DNA of 64,000 nucleotides from Metapseudomonas otitidis (GTDB lineage: Bacteria; Pseudomonadota; Gammaproteobacteria; Pseudomonadales; Pseudomonadaceae): NCBI RefSeq assembly GCF_900111835.1, contig NZ_FOJP01000009.1, positions 62,001 to 126,000 on the forward strand, in the 5' to 3' direction. Under the pieces are notes generated by a model. It was not told the origin of the DNA. It ran no database searches and saw nothing but the letters and a program-made list of their open reading frames with translations. Below, in pieces: positions 32,902-41,522 of the stretch. A program made the translations under genes and the position numbers. How positions within the stretch are numbered: position 1 is the first letter of the stretch; the number at the start of each line of letters is the position of its first letter.

Positions 32902-33792
32902 TCAGCGCCGCGACAGGCTGTGACGCAAGGCCTCGATGGCATAGCGCACCTTGGCCGGCTGCGCGTCGCGCCGTGGGGTGACGATGTACAGGCCGATCTC
33001 CGGCGGGCGCCAGTCGGGCAGCACCCGCAGCAGCCGGCCGCTGGCCAGCTCCTCGCGGATCTCCGGTTCCGGCTGCAGGGACAGGCCGGCGCCGGCGAGG
33101 GTGAAGCTGCGCGCGGAGAGGATGTTGTTGCAGCTGACGCGGCTCTCGATGCGCAGCCGCTGCACCTCGCCGCCGGGCCCGACCAGGGTGATCGGCCCCA
33201 GGGCGCGCTCGGCATGCAGGGTCACCCAGTCCAGCTCCAGCAGTTGCTCGGGACGGACGATGGCCGGCAGCCGGGCCAGGTAGCCGGGCGCGGCGCAGAG
33301 CAGCGACGGCCAGTCCCCCAGGTGCCGCGCCACCAGGCTGGAGTCGTCCTGGCGGCCGACGCGGATGGCCAGGTCGATGCGCCGCTCCACCAGGTCGATC
33401 TGCTCGTCGTCGAAGAACAGCCGCAGCGTCAGCCCGGGGTGGGCGGCCAGCAGGGGTGCCAGCGCCTCGGTGACCATGCGATCGGAGAAGCCCACCGGGG
33501 CGGCGATGCGCAGCTCCCCCACCGGCGCATCGCGCAGCTCCGCCAGGCGCTGTTCGGCCTGCTGCGCCAGCTCCAGCACCTGGGCGCAGTTGCGGTAGAA
33601 CAGCGCGCCGGCCTCGGTGAGGGTGAGCTTGCGGGTGGTGCGGTGGAGCAGGCTGACCTGGGTAGCGTCCTCCAGCTTGCGGATCTGCTGGCTGACTGCG
33701 GACGCGCTCATGCCCAGGGCTTCGCCGGCGGCAACCATCGAACCCTTCTCCACCACTGTGGCGAACACCGCCATGCGCTTGAGCTGCTCCAT
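32902..33792 (-). CDS. LysR-family transcriptional regulator
   Basis: 296 residues. The HTH is at about 4-60 (MAVFATVVEKGSMVAAGEALGMSASAVSQQIRKLEDATQVSLLHRTTRKLTLTEAG), followed by a CrgA-type effector domain (GELRIAAPVGFSDRMVTEAL). The start at 33792 (MEQLKRM) is the family start; 33831 adds an atypical lead. It is divergent from the NAD(P)-binding oxidoreductase gene at 33898 with about 105 bp between, so it very likely regulates that gene. Confidence 0.9.
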   Translation of the reverse strand: MEQLKRMAVFATVVEKGSMVAAGEALGMSASAVSQQIRKLEDATQVSLLHRTTRKLTLTEAGALFYRNCAQVLELAQQAEQRLAELRDAPVGELRIAAPVGFSDRMVTEALAPLLAAHPGLTLRLFFDDEQIDLVERRIDLAIRVGRQDDSSLVARHLGDWPSLLCAAPGYLARLPAIVRPEQLLELDWVTLHAERALGPITLVGPGGEVQRLRIESRVSCNNILSARSFTLAGAGLSLQPEPEIREELASGRLLRVLPDWRPPEIGLYIVTPRRDAQPAKVRYAIEALRHSLSRR

Positions 33793-33897
33793 TCGTAAGC
33801 CCTGCTTAATTGTGAAAGCGGTTTTTGCCACTTTTTCCGCTGATTATCCAGCTGCAAGATGGCGACCGTCGCAAACGATTCTCAACAGGAGACAGCC

Positions 33898-34539
33898 ATG
33901 AAGATCGCCATCCTCGGTGCCACCGGTTTCGTCGGCAGCGCCGTCGTCCAGGAAGCCCTGCAAAGCGGCCACCAGGTCACCGCCCTGGTCCGCCACCCGG
34001 AAAAACTGCCGGCCCATGAACGCCTGACCGCCGTGAAGGGCGATATCCACGACGTGGCCGCCACCGCCGCCGTCCTCGCCGGGCACGACGCCGTGGTGCA
34101 TGCCTTCAACCCCGGCTGGGGCAACCCCGACATCCGCGAGCAGTTCATCCAGGGCACCCGCGCCATCTTCGACGCCGTGCGCCAGGCCGGTGTCCGTCGC
34201 CTGCTGGTGGTGGGCGGGGCGGGCAGCCTGTACGTCGCGCCGGGCCTGCAACTGATCGACACCCCGCAGTTCCCCGCCGAGTACAAGGAAGGCGCCGAGG
34301 GCGCACGCCAGGCGCTGAACCTGATCCAGGCCGAGACCGACCTGGACTGGACCTTCCTCTCCCCGCCGGCGCTGCTGGAGCCGGGCGCACGCACGGGCCG
34401 CTTCCGCATTGGCGGCAACGAGTTGCTGATGGACGGCGACCACCCGGCGCGCATCACCGTGGCCGACCTGGCGGTGGCCATCGTCGACGAGCTGGAGAAC
34501 CCCCAGCACCTGCACAAGCGCTTCACCGTCGGCTACTGA
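33898..34539 (+). CDS. NAD(P)-binding oxidoreductase (NmrA/SDR-like)
   Basis: 213 residues. The cofactor motif is KIAILGATGFVGSAVVQEAL at residues 2-21, TALVRHPEKL binds the NADP phosphate side, and VKGDIHD plus LLVVGGAGSLYV follow. It is an atypical short-chain dehydrogenase without a Tyr-x-x-x-Lys dyad, similar to YwnB/YesF-like proteins. A redox-sensing or quinone/flavin-related role is possible. AGGAGA lies upstream of ATG 33898. The divergent LysR gene probably controls it, and a DUF2218 gene follows 86 bp downstream. Confidence 0.85.
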   Translation: MKIAILGATGFVGSAVVQEALQSGHQVTALVRHPEKLPAHERLTAVKGDIHDVAATAAVLAGHDAVVHAFNPGWGNPDIREQFIQGTRAIFDAVRQAGVRRLLVVGGAGSLYVAPGLQLIDTPQFPAEYKEGAEGARQALNLIQAETDLDWTFLSPPALLEPGARTGRFRIGGNELLMDGDHPARITVADLAVAIVDELENPQHLHKRFTVGY

Positions 34540-34625
34540 AGCCGGGTGCCCGCCCTGCGTTACCCAATCAGGTCGCCGGTTTTTCCGGCGGCCTGCTCCC
34601 GTTTCCACCGTTCAGGAGTCCCTCA

Positions 34626-34907
34626 ATGACCCTCGTCGCCTCCACCCATGTCGTCACCGAAACCCCGGCCCGCTACATCAGCCGGCTGTGCAAGCACTTC
34701 GCCCACCGCATCCCCGTCAGCCATGACGAACAGCAGGGGCGCATCCAGTTCGACATCGGCCTCGGCCTGCTCCAGGCCGAGGCCGGCGGCCTGACGCTTC
34801 GGGTAGAAGCCGAAGACGCTGTCAGCCTGGAACGACTCAAGGAGGTGATGGCCAGCCACTTCGAACGCTTCGCCTGGCAGGAAGCGCTGCAGCTGAACTG
34901 GCACTGA
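34626..34907 (+). CDS. DUF2218 family protein
   Basis: 93 residues matching DUF2218: ASTHVVTETPARYISRLCKHFAHRIPVSHDEQQGRIQFDIG, then RVEAEDAVSLERLKEVMASHFERFAWQE. Such proteins are found beside siderophore or iron genes in some bacteria, where they may act on the siderophore, but no iron gene is adjacent here. GGAG lies upstream of ATG 34626. It probably follows the oxidoreductase in the same transcript. Function unknown. Confidence 0.82.
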   Translation: MTLVASTHVVTETPARYISRLCKHFAHRIPVSHDEQQGRIQFDIGLGLLQAEAGGLTLRVEAEDAVSLERLKEVMASHFERFAWQEALQLNWH

Positions 34908-35130
34908 GGCCGTCTGGGACGGGCATCGCACGCGCCTGACCGTGACCACGCCACCCGAAATTGACTGGGTGGCAATTTGCTGGCCCGTGAACCGGCACAC
35001 GCAACGGCTTGTTACGAAACGCTATAGTCCCGTCCCTGCATGACCCATGCAGCACCTGCCAGCCATGTCCAAACGCCTGGCATCAATCGATATGAACAGC
35101 CGCCAGGCGGCGAAGAAAGGGAGTTCCGCA

Positions 35131-35475
35131 ATGGAATGGTATTTGAAGTGCCTCAAGCAATATTTTGATTTCAACGGCCGTGCGCGTCGCAAGGAGTACT
35201 GGATGTTCACCCTGGTGAACCTCGTGATCTCCATCGCGCTGACCGTGATCTTCGGCGTGATCAGCGAGAAGCTGCTGCCGCTGGCCAACCTGTACAGCCT
35301 GGCCGTCCTGCTGCCGGCCCTGGGCGTCACCGCCCGCCGTCTGCACGACATCGGCAAGAGCGGCTGGTTCATGCTGATCGCCCTGATCCCGCTGGTCGGC
35401 CTGTACCTGATCTACCTGCTGGCCAAGGACAGCGACCCGGGCCAGAACGCCTACGGTCCCAACCCGAAGGCCTGA
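35131..35475 (+). CDS. DUF805 small membrane protein
   Basis: 114 residues. MEWYLKCLKQYFDFNGRARRKEYWMFTLVN is the typical DUF805 opening (F-x-GRxxRxEYW), followed by three or four membrane helices and ARRLHDIGKSGWF, the second hallmark. The charged RARRKEYW and RRLHD motifs face the cytoplasm. ATG 35131 begins at the family start; earlier in-frame codons from 35047 add unrelated residues. Function unknown; often near stress or prophage genes. It ends with a hairpin terminator at 35543. Confidence 0.88.
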   Translation: MEWYLKCLKQYFDFNGRARRKEYWMFTLVNLVISIALTVIFGVISEKLLPLANLYSLAVLLPALGVTARRLHDIGKSGWFMLIALIPLVGLYLIYLLAKDSDPGQNAYGPNPKA

Positions 35476-35542
35476 TCCAGGCCGGGGTTCCCGCCTGAAC
35501 GGGAACCCTCGGGCGACGCGACTGTCCCACGGCAGTCGCTGC

Positions 35543-35566
35543 AACGGGCGGGCAACCGCCCGTTTT
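35543..35566 (+). terminator. Terminator after the DUF805 gene
   Basis: A 9-bp stem AACGGGCGG-GCAA-CCGCCCGTT is followed by TTGCTTTCTTGC. A second hairpin (GGGTTCCCG / CGGGAACCC, 35485-35508) precedes it without a T-run. Confidence 0.7.
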
Positions 35567-35607
35567 GCTTTCTTGCTTTCAGAAACGGACGTTCAGGAAC
35601 CCACAGG

Positions 35608-36009
35608 ATGTCGGAACCCCAGGTATCCCTCTTCAAGGGCGGTCTCTTCGCCCTCCTCGGCCTGGCCCTGCTGGCCGCCATGGCCATCAACGCCTCTTCC
35701 CGCATGGGTTTCCTGCAGTCGGCCCTGATCGCCGACGGCGCCGTGGTCGCCCTGAACGCCGGCGGCTCGCACCCGGAGATCGCCTTTACCGACAGCACCG
35801 GCGCCCGGGTTTCCTACCCCCAGGGCGGGCTGATCTTCGGCTACCAGGTCGGCCAGCCGGTGAAGGTCCACTACCAGGCCAACGACCCCACCGGCAGTGC
35901 CGTGGTGGATGACTTCGGCGCGCTGTGGGGCACCGCCGCCCTGCTCGGCGTACTCGGTGCGGTGTTCACCGCCACCGGCCTGATGACCCTCTTCGGCCGC
36001 CGCCCCTGA
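35608..36009 (+). CDS. DUF3592 membrane protein
   Basis: 133 residues with an N-terminal helix (GGLFALLGLALLAAMAI), a periplasmic-type beta segment (HPEIAFTDSTGARVSYPQGGLIFGYQVGQPVKVHYQANDP) and a C-terminal helix (LLGVLGAVFTATGLMTLF), the arrangement of DUF3592. Function unknown. Its stop is 17 bp before the next gene, so the two are probably co-transcribed. Confidence 0.8.
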   Translation: MSEPQVSLFKGGLFALLGLALLAAMAINASSRMGFLQSALIADGAVVALNAGGSHPEIAFTDSTGARVSYPQGGLIFGYQVGQPVKVHYQANDPTGSAVVDDFGALWGTAALLGVLGAVFTATGLMTLFGRRP

Positions 36010-36026
36010 CCCACAAGGACGTACCC

Positions 36027-36617
36027 ATGTCGCAGATGCCCATTCCCTTCCCCGCCAACCCCAGCCGCTGGCAGTACGTCACCGCCAGCGGCGGTGGCCT
36101 GACCATCGCCTTCGTTGCCGGGGGCGGCGGCTCCATCACCCTGCGCTCGCCCCAGGGCCAGGACCTGCCGTTCCGTTACGGCGGCATCGGCGCCGGCCTC
36201 GGTATCGGCGCCAAGCTGCCGCGCTTCGGCAAGGTGGACGTGAAGATCAAGGGCAAGAGCATCGGCGGTGCCGGGGCGGCGGAAGCCTTCCCCAGCGACG
36301 GCGCGGTGTTCGTCGCCGACGACATCAAGGACCGCGACCTGACCCGCGATGAGATCACCGGGCCCTGCCTGTACATGGAAGTGGGCGCCGGCGTGCTCGC
36401 CGGGGTCTCCGGCACGGCCATGCTGTTCGGCCTGGACGCCAAGCTGCTGGCGGCGGTGATGCTGATGAACGCCAGCCCGCTGACCAGCCTCTCGGTGTCG
36501 CCGATGCTGACCCAGCAACTGCTCAAGTCGGCCCGTGGCGCCCTGGTGATGGGCGGTGCCAACGTCGGCCTGCAGGCGGGCGCCGGCGGCGCGGCCTACC
36601 TCGGCGCGCTGTTCTGA
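36027..36617 (+). CDS. Glycine-rich protein of unknown function
   Basis: 196 residues. It is very rich in Gly and Ala (AFVAGGGGSITLRSP, GGIGAGLGIGAKLPRFGKVDVKIKGKSIGGAG), and a second half GAGVLAGVSGTAMLFGLDAKLLAAVML may associate with a membrane. It has no classic signal peptide. I do not recognise a family. It follows the DUF3592 gene by 17 bp and so may act with it at the envelope. The start ATG 36027 has AAGGA about 9 bases upstream. Confidence 0.65.
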   Translation: MSQMPIPFPANPSRWQYVTASGGGLTIAFVAGGGGSITLRSPQGQDLPFRYGGIGAGLGIGAKLPRFGKVDVKIKGKSIGGAGAAEAFPSDGAVFVADDIKDRDLTRDEITGPCLYMEVGAGVLAGVSGTAMLFGLDAKLLAAVMLMNASPLTSLSVSPMLTQQLLKSARGALVMGGANVGLQAGAGGAAYLGALF

Positions 36618-36624
36618 CGCGCCC

Positions 36625-36891
36625 TCAGCGCAACTGACTGTCCTTGCTGCCGCGCCGGTTGTAGCCGGCGTACGCGGCGTTCTCGCGGTCGTGTTCGGCC
36701 TGGCAGTTCACGCACAGGCGCACGCCCGGCACCGCCTCGCGGCGTGCCTGGGGAATCACGGCGTCGCATTCTTCGCAATGGGTAAGGCTCTCGCCCTTGG
36801 GCAACTGGCTGCGTGCCCGCTGCACGGCGTCTTCGATGGTGCTGTCGATCTGCTCTTGCACCGCGCCGTCTCCCGCCCAGCCACTGGCCAT
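36625..36891 (-). CDS. DksA/TraR-type zinc-finger protein
   Basis: 88 residues. The C4 zinc finger is CEECDAVIPQARREAVPGVRLCVNC (residues about 39-63), characteristic of the DksA/TraR family. A short helix precedes it (QEQIDSTIEDAVQRARSQL), but the full coiled coil of DksA is missing, as in the YbiI-like small members. It may bind RNA polymerase in the secondary channel or have a different role. It converges on the glycine-rich gene, 7 bp apart. Confidence 0.85.
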   Translation of the reverse strand: MASGWAGDGAVQEQIDSTIEDAVQRARSQLPKGESLTHCEECDAVIPQARREAVPGVRLCVNCQAEHDRENAAYAGYNRRGSKDSQLR

Positions 36892-36996
36892 CCCGACCTC
36901 CCGTTCTCGCTGTCGATGACCCTGGAGTTATGCGGGCGGCCGGCGGCCTTTTGCAAGGCCGTGGGCCGATGGGCGACAAGTGGAGGTCGCTCCGGG

Positions 36997-37866
36997 CTAT
37001 TCCTTCACGTTCATGTACTCCCGCGCCCAGACGATGTAGTCCTCGGGCAGCGTGTACTTGTGGGTCAGCTCGGTGGCGCTGAGTTCCGGTGCGCTGGTGT
37101 CGATGTGGCGCTGCTCGCGCAGGCAGTCGTAGGTGGCCTTGATGGCGGCGAAGTAGGCGGCGTGGCCGTTGACCACGATGCGCACGCCCAGGTCGGCCAG
37201 GCGCTGGTTGTCGCGCAGCTTGGGGTTGCCGTAGGTGACCAGCATCAGCGGCACGTGGAGCCCGGCGGCGATGGCCTCCAGGTGCTCGAAGTCCTCCACC
37301 CCGACCATGCAGATGCCGTCGGCACCGGCGGCCTGGTAGGCCTGGGTGCGGACGATCACCTCGTCGGTGCCGAGCACCCCGGCGTGGGTGCGGGCGATGA
37401 TCGCCAGGTCCGGGTCGACCCGCGCCTCGAGGGCCGCGCGGATCTTGCCGACGCCTTCCTCGACGCTGATCAGGTCGGTGGACTTGCGGCCGAACTGGGC
37501 CGGCAGCAGCGTGTCCTCGATGGTCAGCGCGGCGATGCCGGCGCGCTCCAGCTCCACCACCGTGCGCATCACGTTGAGGGCGTTGCCGTAGCCGTGGTCG
37601 GCGTCGGCGATCACCGGCAGGCGGGACACGCGGCCGATGCGCACGGCCTGCTCGACGAACTCGCTGAGGGTGATGAGGGCGAAGTCCGGCGCTGCCAGCA
37701 CCTGCAGCGAGGCGACGGAACCGCCGAGGATGCCCACCTCGAAACCGAGGTCGGCGGCGATGCGCGCGGACATGGGGTCGAACACCGAAGCGGTGTGGTA
37801 GCAGGCGGAGGAGTTCAGCAACGCACGGAACGCCGTGCGCAATTCATGGTGGGAGGCTCTTCTCAT
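36997..37866 (-). CDS. Oxaloacetate decarboxylase (PEP mutase/isocitrate lyase superfamily)
   Basis: 289 residues corresponding in length and sequence pattern to P. aeruginosa PA4872, a Mg-dependent oxaloacetate decarboxylase. The metal-binding loop is [18 protein letters not shown] (about 86-103), [18 protein letters not shown] precedes it, and [15 protein letters not shown] supplies the second acidic cluster. The KKCGH catalytic motif of isocitrate lyases is absent. It yields pyruvate from oxaloacetate in the cytoplasm. It is a single-gene unit on the minus strand. Confidence 0.87.
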   Translation of the reverse strand: MRRASHHELRTAFRALLNSSACYHTASVFDPMSARIAADLGFEVGILGGSVASLQVLAAPDFALITLSEFVEQAVRIGRVSRLPVIADADHGYGNALNVMRTVVELERAGIAALTIEDTLLPAQFGRKSTDLISVEEGVGKIRAALEARVDPDLAIIARTHAGVLGTDEVIVRTQAYQAAGADGICMVGVEDFEHLEAIAAGLHVPLMLVTYGNPKLRDNQRLADLGVRIVVNGHAAYFAAIKATYDCLREQRHIDTSAPELSATELTHKYTLPEDYIVWAREYMNVKE

Positions 37867-38098
37867 TGTGATGTCCAGACAGCAGGCAAGGTTGATCGAC
37901 GAGAAGGATGCAAGTATCGCACCCCCAGGTCACACCGACCGGCGGATAGGCCGTGGGCGCATTCTACGCGCCTCCGTCTTTCAGCTTCCTTAACGGAAGC
38001 GATGCCCCCGCAGAAAGCAGTTCACCTGGGCCCCGCCGCTCCGCTAGATTGCGCATCCCAGCGAACGAATCGCCGGAGCCCAACCCAAGGAGATACCC

Positions 38099-38434
38099 GT
38101 GAAACACCGCATCAAGATGGCCGCAGGCCTGCTGTCCGCCCTGGTACTCGCCGGCTGCACCGGCACCCCGATGAAGACCCAGAACCTCGACAGCAGCCAG
38201 TACACCGTGATCGGCCATAGCCAGGCCAGCGCCACCGGCCTGCTGGTCGTGGGCTTCATCCCCGTGCAGCAGAACAACCGTTTCGTCCGCGCCCAGCAGG
38301 CCGCCATCAAGGCCAAGGGCGGCGACGCAATGATCAACACCCAGGTCCAGGAAGACTGGTTCTGGGCCTGGGTCCTGACCGGCTACACCACCACCGTTTC
38401 CGGTGACGTGGTGAAGCTGAACGGCACCCGCTGA
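38099..38434 (+). CDS. Small lipoprotein of unknown function
   Basis: 111 residues from a GTG at 38099 with AAGGAGA 8 bases upstream. The signal MKHRIKMAAGLLSALVLAGC ends in a lipobox (LAGC), so it should be lipidated at Cys20. The mature part has QYTVIGHSQASATGLLVVGFIPV and FVRAQQAAIKAKGGDAMINTQVQEDWFWAWVLTGYTTTVSGDVVKLN, the pattern of small outer-membrane lipoproteins that respond to stress. I cannot assign a precise family. Confidence 0.75.
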   Translation: MKHRIKMAAGLLSALVLAGCTGTPMKTQNLDSSQYTVIGHSQASATGLLVVGFIPVQQNNRFVRAQQAAIKAKGGDAMINTQVQEDWFWAWVLTGYTTTVSGDVVKLNGTR

Positions 38435-38474
38435 TCCCCCCGCGAGGGCCCGCCGGCCCTCGCTCCCCGCCCGC

Positions 38475-38912
38475 ATGACCGACCTGCTCGCCTACACCAG
38501 CCTGTTCCTCGCCGCCTTCGGCGCCGCCACCCTGCTGCCCCTGCAGTCGGAGGCCGTGCTGCTCGGCCTGCTGCTCAACGGCGCGCAGCCGACCTGGGCG
38601 CTGCTGCTGGTGGCCACCGTCGGCAACGTGCTGGGTTCGCTGGTGAACTGGCTGCTGGGGCGCTACCTGGCGGATTTCCGCCAGAAGCGCTGGTTCCCCG
38701 TATCGGAATCCGCCATCGAGCGGGCCCGTCGGCACTACCTGCGCTACGGCCGCTGGACCCTGCTGCTGTCCTGGCTGCCGATCGTCGGCGACCCGCTCAC
38801 CCTGGTGGCCGGGCTGATGCGCGAATCGCTCGGCGTGTTCCTGCTGCTGGTGCTGCTGGCCAAGGCCGGCCGCTACGCCGTGGTGGCGGCCCTGGCGCTG
38901 GGCTGGGGATAA
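38475..38912 (+). CDS. YqaA-family (DedA-like) membrane protein
   Basis: 145 residues. It opens with LAYTSLFLAAFGAATLLPLQSEAVLLGLLL and has NVLGSLVNWLLGRYLADF, then RYGRWTLLLSWLPIVGDPLTLVAGLMRESLGVFLLLVLLAKAGRYAVV, typical of YqaA/DedA-superfamily SNARE-associated proteins. Four to five membrane segments. Relatives are linked to lipid flipping and membrane homeostasis. It begins 40 bp after the lipoprotein gene. Confidence 0.86.
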   Translation: MTDLLAYTSLFLAAFGAATLLPLQSEAVLLGLLLNGAQPTWALLLVATVGNVLGSLVNWLLGRYLADFRQKRWFPVSESAIERARRHYLRYGRWTLLLSWLPIVGDPLTLVAGLMRESLGVFLLLVLLAKAGRYAVVAALALGWG

Positions 38913-38937
38913 GTCGTCGCGACGGGCCGTGAGCGGC

Positions 38938-39207
38938 CTACGGCTTCTTCAGGCATTCGCTCATGAAGGCCTTGCGTTCGTCCCCCTTGAGCGCCTTGTC
39001 CGAGGCCGTCTTGTTGCAATTGATCATGCGTTCCTGCTGGGTGATCTTCAGGCACTGCGACATGAACGCCTTGCGCTCGTCGCCCTTGAGCCCCTTGGCG
39101 GTGGCGTCGGCGTTGCAGGACTTCATCTTCTCCTGCGGGGTGGCGGCCAGGGTCGGCAGGCTGGCCAGCAGGGCGAGGACGAGCAGGGGCAGGCGGAGCG
39201 TCTTCAT
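38938..39207 (-). CDS. psiF: PsiF-repeat periplasmic protein
   Basis: 89 residues. A signal peptide (MKTLRLPLLVLALLASLPTLA) is followed by two PsiF repeats, each C...A..KGLKGDERKAFMSQCLK-like (MKSCNADATAKGLKGDERKAFMSQCLK and MINCNKTASDKALKGDERKAFMSECLK), with paired cysteines. In E. coli the gene is phosphate-starvation induced, but the role is unknown. It is divergent from the yegD-type gene at 39339, as in other Pseudomonas. Confidence 0.9.
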   Translation of the reverse strand: MKTLRLPLLVLALLASLPTLAATPQEKMKSCNADATAKGLKGDERKAFMSQCLKITQQERMINCNKTASDKALKGDERKAFMSECLKKP

Positions 39208-39338
39208 GGCGTGACTCCCAGGGCGGTGGTGCCGGCAAGTCTAGACGGTGCGACGGACTGCGCCGGGCCAGGCGCGCAACCCGCCCTCGCCTCGCGTATA
39301 GTGCGCGGCCGTTTTTCCACCCCCGGACCGTTCGTACC

Positions 39339-40604
39339 ATGAGCACCACCCTCCCCGCCCGCGCCCTGGGCATCGACTTCGGCACCTCCAACTCCACCGT
39401 CGGCTGGTGGCGCCCGGACTGCGAGCCGCTGATCGTCCTGGAGGACGCCAAGGTCACCCTGCCGTCGGTGATCTTCTTCAACACCGAAGAGCGTCGCCCC
39501 GCCTTCGGCCGCCAGGCCCTGAACGAATACCTGGAAGGCTACGAAGGCCGCCTGATGCGCTCGCTCAAGAGCCTGCTGGGTTCGCCGCTGCTCAAGAGCG
39601 AGACCACCGTGCTGGGCAGCGCCCTGCCCTTCAAGGACCTGCTGGGCATCTTCATCGGCGAGCTGAAGAAGCGTGCCGAAGCCGCCGCCGACCGTCCCTT
39701 CGAGCAGGTGGTGCTGGGCCGCCCGGTGTTCTTCGTCGACGACGACCCCGAGGCCGACCGCGAGGCCCAGGACACCCTGGTGGCCGTCGCCCACAAGCTC
39801 GGCTTCAAGGACGTCTCCTTCCAGTACGAACCCATCGCCGCCGCCTTCGACTACGAGCGCGAGATCCAGCGCGAGGAGCTGGTGCTGATCGTCGACATCG
39901 GCGGTGGTACCTCCGACTTCTCCCTGGTGCGCCTGTCGCCTGCGCGCCGCGACGTGGCCGACCGCCAGGGCGACATCCTCGCCACCGGCGGCGTGCACAT
40001 CGGCGGCACCGACTTCGACAAGCAGCTCTCCCTCGCCGGGGTGATGCCGCTGTTCGGCTACGGCAGCCGCATGAAGAGCGACGCGCTGATGCCCACCAGC
40101 GTGCACCTCAACCTGGCCACCTGGCACACCATCAACGCCGTCTACGCGCAGAAGTCCCAGCTGGCGCTGAAGAACATGCGCTACGACATCGTCGACACCA
40201 CCGGCATCGACCGCCTGTTCCGCCTCATCGAGCAGCGCGCCGGCCACTGGCTGGCCATGCAGGTGGAAGACAGCAAGATCGAGCTGACCGAAGCCCTGGA
40301 ACGCCCCATCGACCTCGGCCGCGTCGAGCCCGGGCTGGTGGCGCCGCTGGACCGCGCCGGCTTCGAGGAGGCCGTCGGTCCGCTGCTGGAGCGCATCCGC
40401 GCCAGCGTCACAGCCATGCTGGCCCAGGCCGGTGTCGCCCTGGAGCAGGTGGACACGCTGTTCTTCACCGGCGGCTCCAGCGGCATTCCCGCCCTGCGCC
40501 GCTGCGTCGCCGACCTGCTGCCCAACGCCCGCCATGTCGAAGGCAACGCCTTCGGCAGCATCGGCAGCGGCCTGGCCATCGAAGCGCGCAAACGCTACGG
40601 CTGA
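39339..40604 (+). CDS. yegD: Hsp70-family chaperone-like ATPase (YegD-type)
   Basis: 421 residues: an Hsp70 ATPase domain without the usual substrate-binding domain. PHOSPHATE1 is LGIDFGTSNSTVGWW (about 10-24), PHOSPHATE2 is VDIGGGTSDFSLV (about 184-196), and ADENOSINE is TLFFTGGSSGIPAL near 370. YEPIAAAFDYER marks the connect region. Its client is unknown. It sits next to psiF and close to osmE, the order expected for this Pseudomonas locus. Confidence 0.9.
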   Translation: MSTTLPARALGIDFGTSNSTVGWWRPDCEPLIVLEDAKVTLPSVIFFNTEERRPAFGRQALNEYLEGYEGRLMRSLKSLLGSPLLKSETTVLGSALPFKDLLGIFIGELKKRAEAAADRPFEQVVLGRPVFFVDDDPEADREAQDTLVAVAHKLGFKDVSFQYEPIAAAFDYEREIQREELVLIVDIGGGTSDFSLVRLSPARRDVADRQGDILATGGVHIGGTDFDKQLSLAGVMPLFGYGSRMKSDALMPTSVHLNLATWHTINAVYAQKSQLALKNMRYDIVDTTGIDRLFRLIEQRAGHWLAMQVEDSKIELTEALERPIDLGRVEPGLVAPLDRAGFEEAVGPLLERIRASVTAMLAQAGVALEQVDTLFFTGGSSGIPALRRCVADLLPNARHVEGNAFGSIGSGLAIEARKRYG

Positions 40605-40699
40605 CCGCAGGTCGGCCCCCGCGCCCATTCGCGCCGGCCCCGCTTGCCGGCGCCGGGCGGCGGGAGCACCGTGAGGGCCTCGTCACCGGAGACACCCTC

Positions 40700-40912
40700 A
40701 TGCGCACACCGCTTCTCCTCACCCTGGCCGCCCTGCTGCTCAGCGGCTGCGGCCTCGGCGAAACCGCCGCCACCGGCGCGGCCCAGGCCAAGGCACAGGC
40801 CGACCAGGCCCGCCAGCTGCAACAGCAGGCCGACCAGCTCAAGCAGCAGATCGACCAGGCCAACGCCCAGAACCAGGCCCGCCTGGACGCCGCCGAAGAC
40901 GCCGCCCGCTGA
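40700..40912 (+). CDS. Small coiled-coil lipoprotein
   Basis: 70 residues. MRTPLLLTLAALLLSGC ends in a lipobox (LSGC), followed by an Ala/Gln-rich coiled coil: ARQLQQQADQLKQQIDQANAQNQARLDAAEDAA. The arrangement resembles Lpp-type or small alanine-rich outer-membrane lipoproteins, but it has no C-terminal Lys for peptidoglycan attachment. GGAGA lies upstream of ATG 40700. Function unknown. Confidence 0.72.
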   Translation: MRTPLLLTLAALLLSGCGLGETAATGAAQAKAQADQARQLQQQADQLKQQIDQANAQNQARLDAAEDAAR

Positions 40913-41029
40913 ACCCGCGTCGCCCCTGCCGATCCGCCAGGGCGCCCTGCAAATATTCCTCGAACTCTCCAAGCGAGCCCGTGCTCGAAAGTCCCGTAGG
41001 CCCACCGCGCCCCATACGAGGACACCTTC

Positions 41030-41374
41030 ATGTACAAGCACATCCTGCCCGCCGCCCTGGCCCTGGCCGCCGTGACCGGTTGCGCCACCAAGCTGGAAAA
41101 CCCCACCGACTACGTCACCTACCGCAACGAGCCACTGGTGAAGCAGGTGGAAGACGGCATGGACCGCCAGCAGGTGCTCACCCTCGGCGGCCCGCCCTCC
41201 AGTGAAGTGCGTCGCGTGGTGCACCCCGGCACCTGCAACAACTACGTGCTCAACAAGGAAGGCCACCAGCAGCCCTACTACGTCAGCTTCGACGCCAACG
41301 GCCGGGTCGATGGCAAGGGCTTCATGACCTGCGAGCAGCACGAGCGCAACGAGGCCGAGGCCGCCAAGCGCTGA
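41030..41374 (+). CDS. osmE: OsmE-type outer-membrane lipoprotein, copy 1
   Basis: 114 residues. A lipobox (AVTGC) is followed by an OmlA/SmpA-type domain: NEPLVKQVEDGMDRQQVLTLGGPPSSEVRRVVHPGTCNNYVLN, then YYVSFDANGRVDGKGFMTCEQHE. PSSEV and GTC-x-x-Y match E. coli OsmE. It is an osmotically and stationary-phase induced protein of the envelope. A second copy follows at 41523, giving a tandem pair. Confidence 0.88.
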   Translation: MYKHILPAALALAAVTGCATKLENPTDYVTYRNEPLVKQVEDGMDRQQVLTLGGPPSSEVRRVVHPGTCNNYVLNKEGHQQPYYVSFDANGRVDGKGFMTCEQHERNEAEAAKR

Positions 41375-41522
41375 TGCCACGCCTCCCGGGGCCCCGCCCC
41401 GGGATGGCCCCGTGCCGAATTTGCCGACTGACGCACACCCGCCGCCCCGATCCGGGCGAACCGCGGGCGCTCCCTGCTGTCCAAGCGCTGTTATCAACAG
41501 CCGAACATGACGGGGACTGTGC

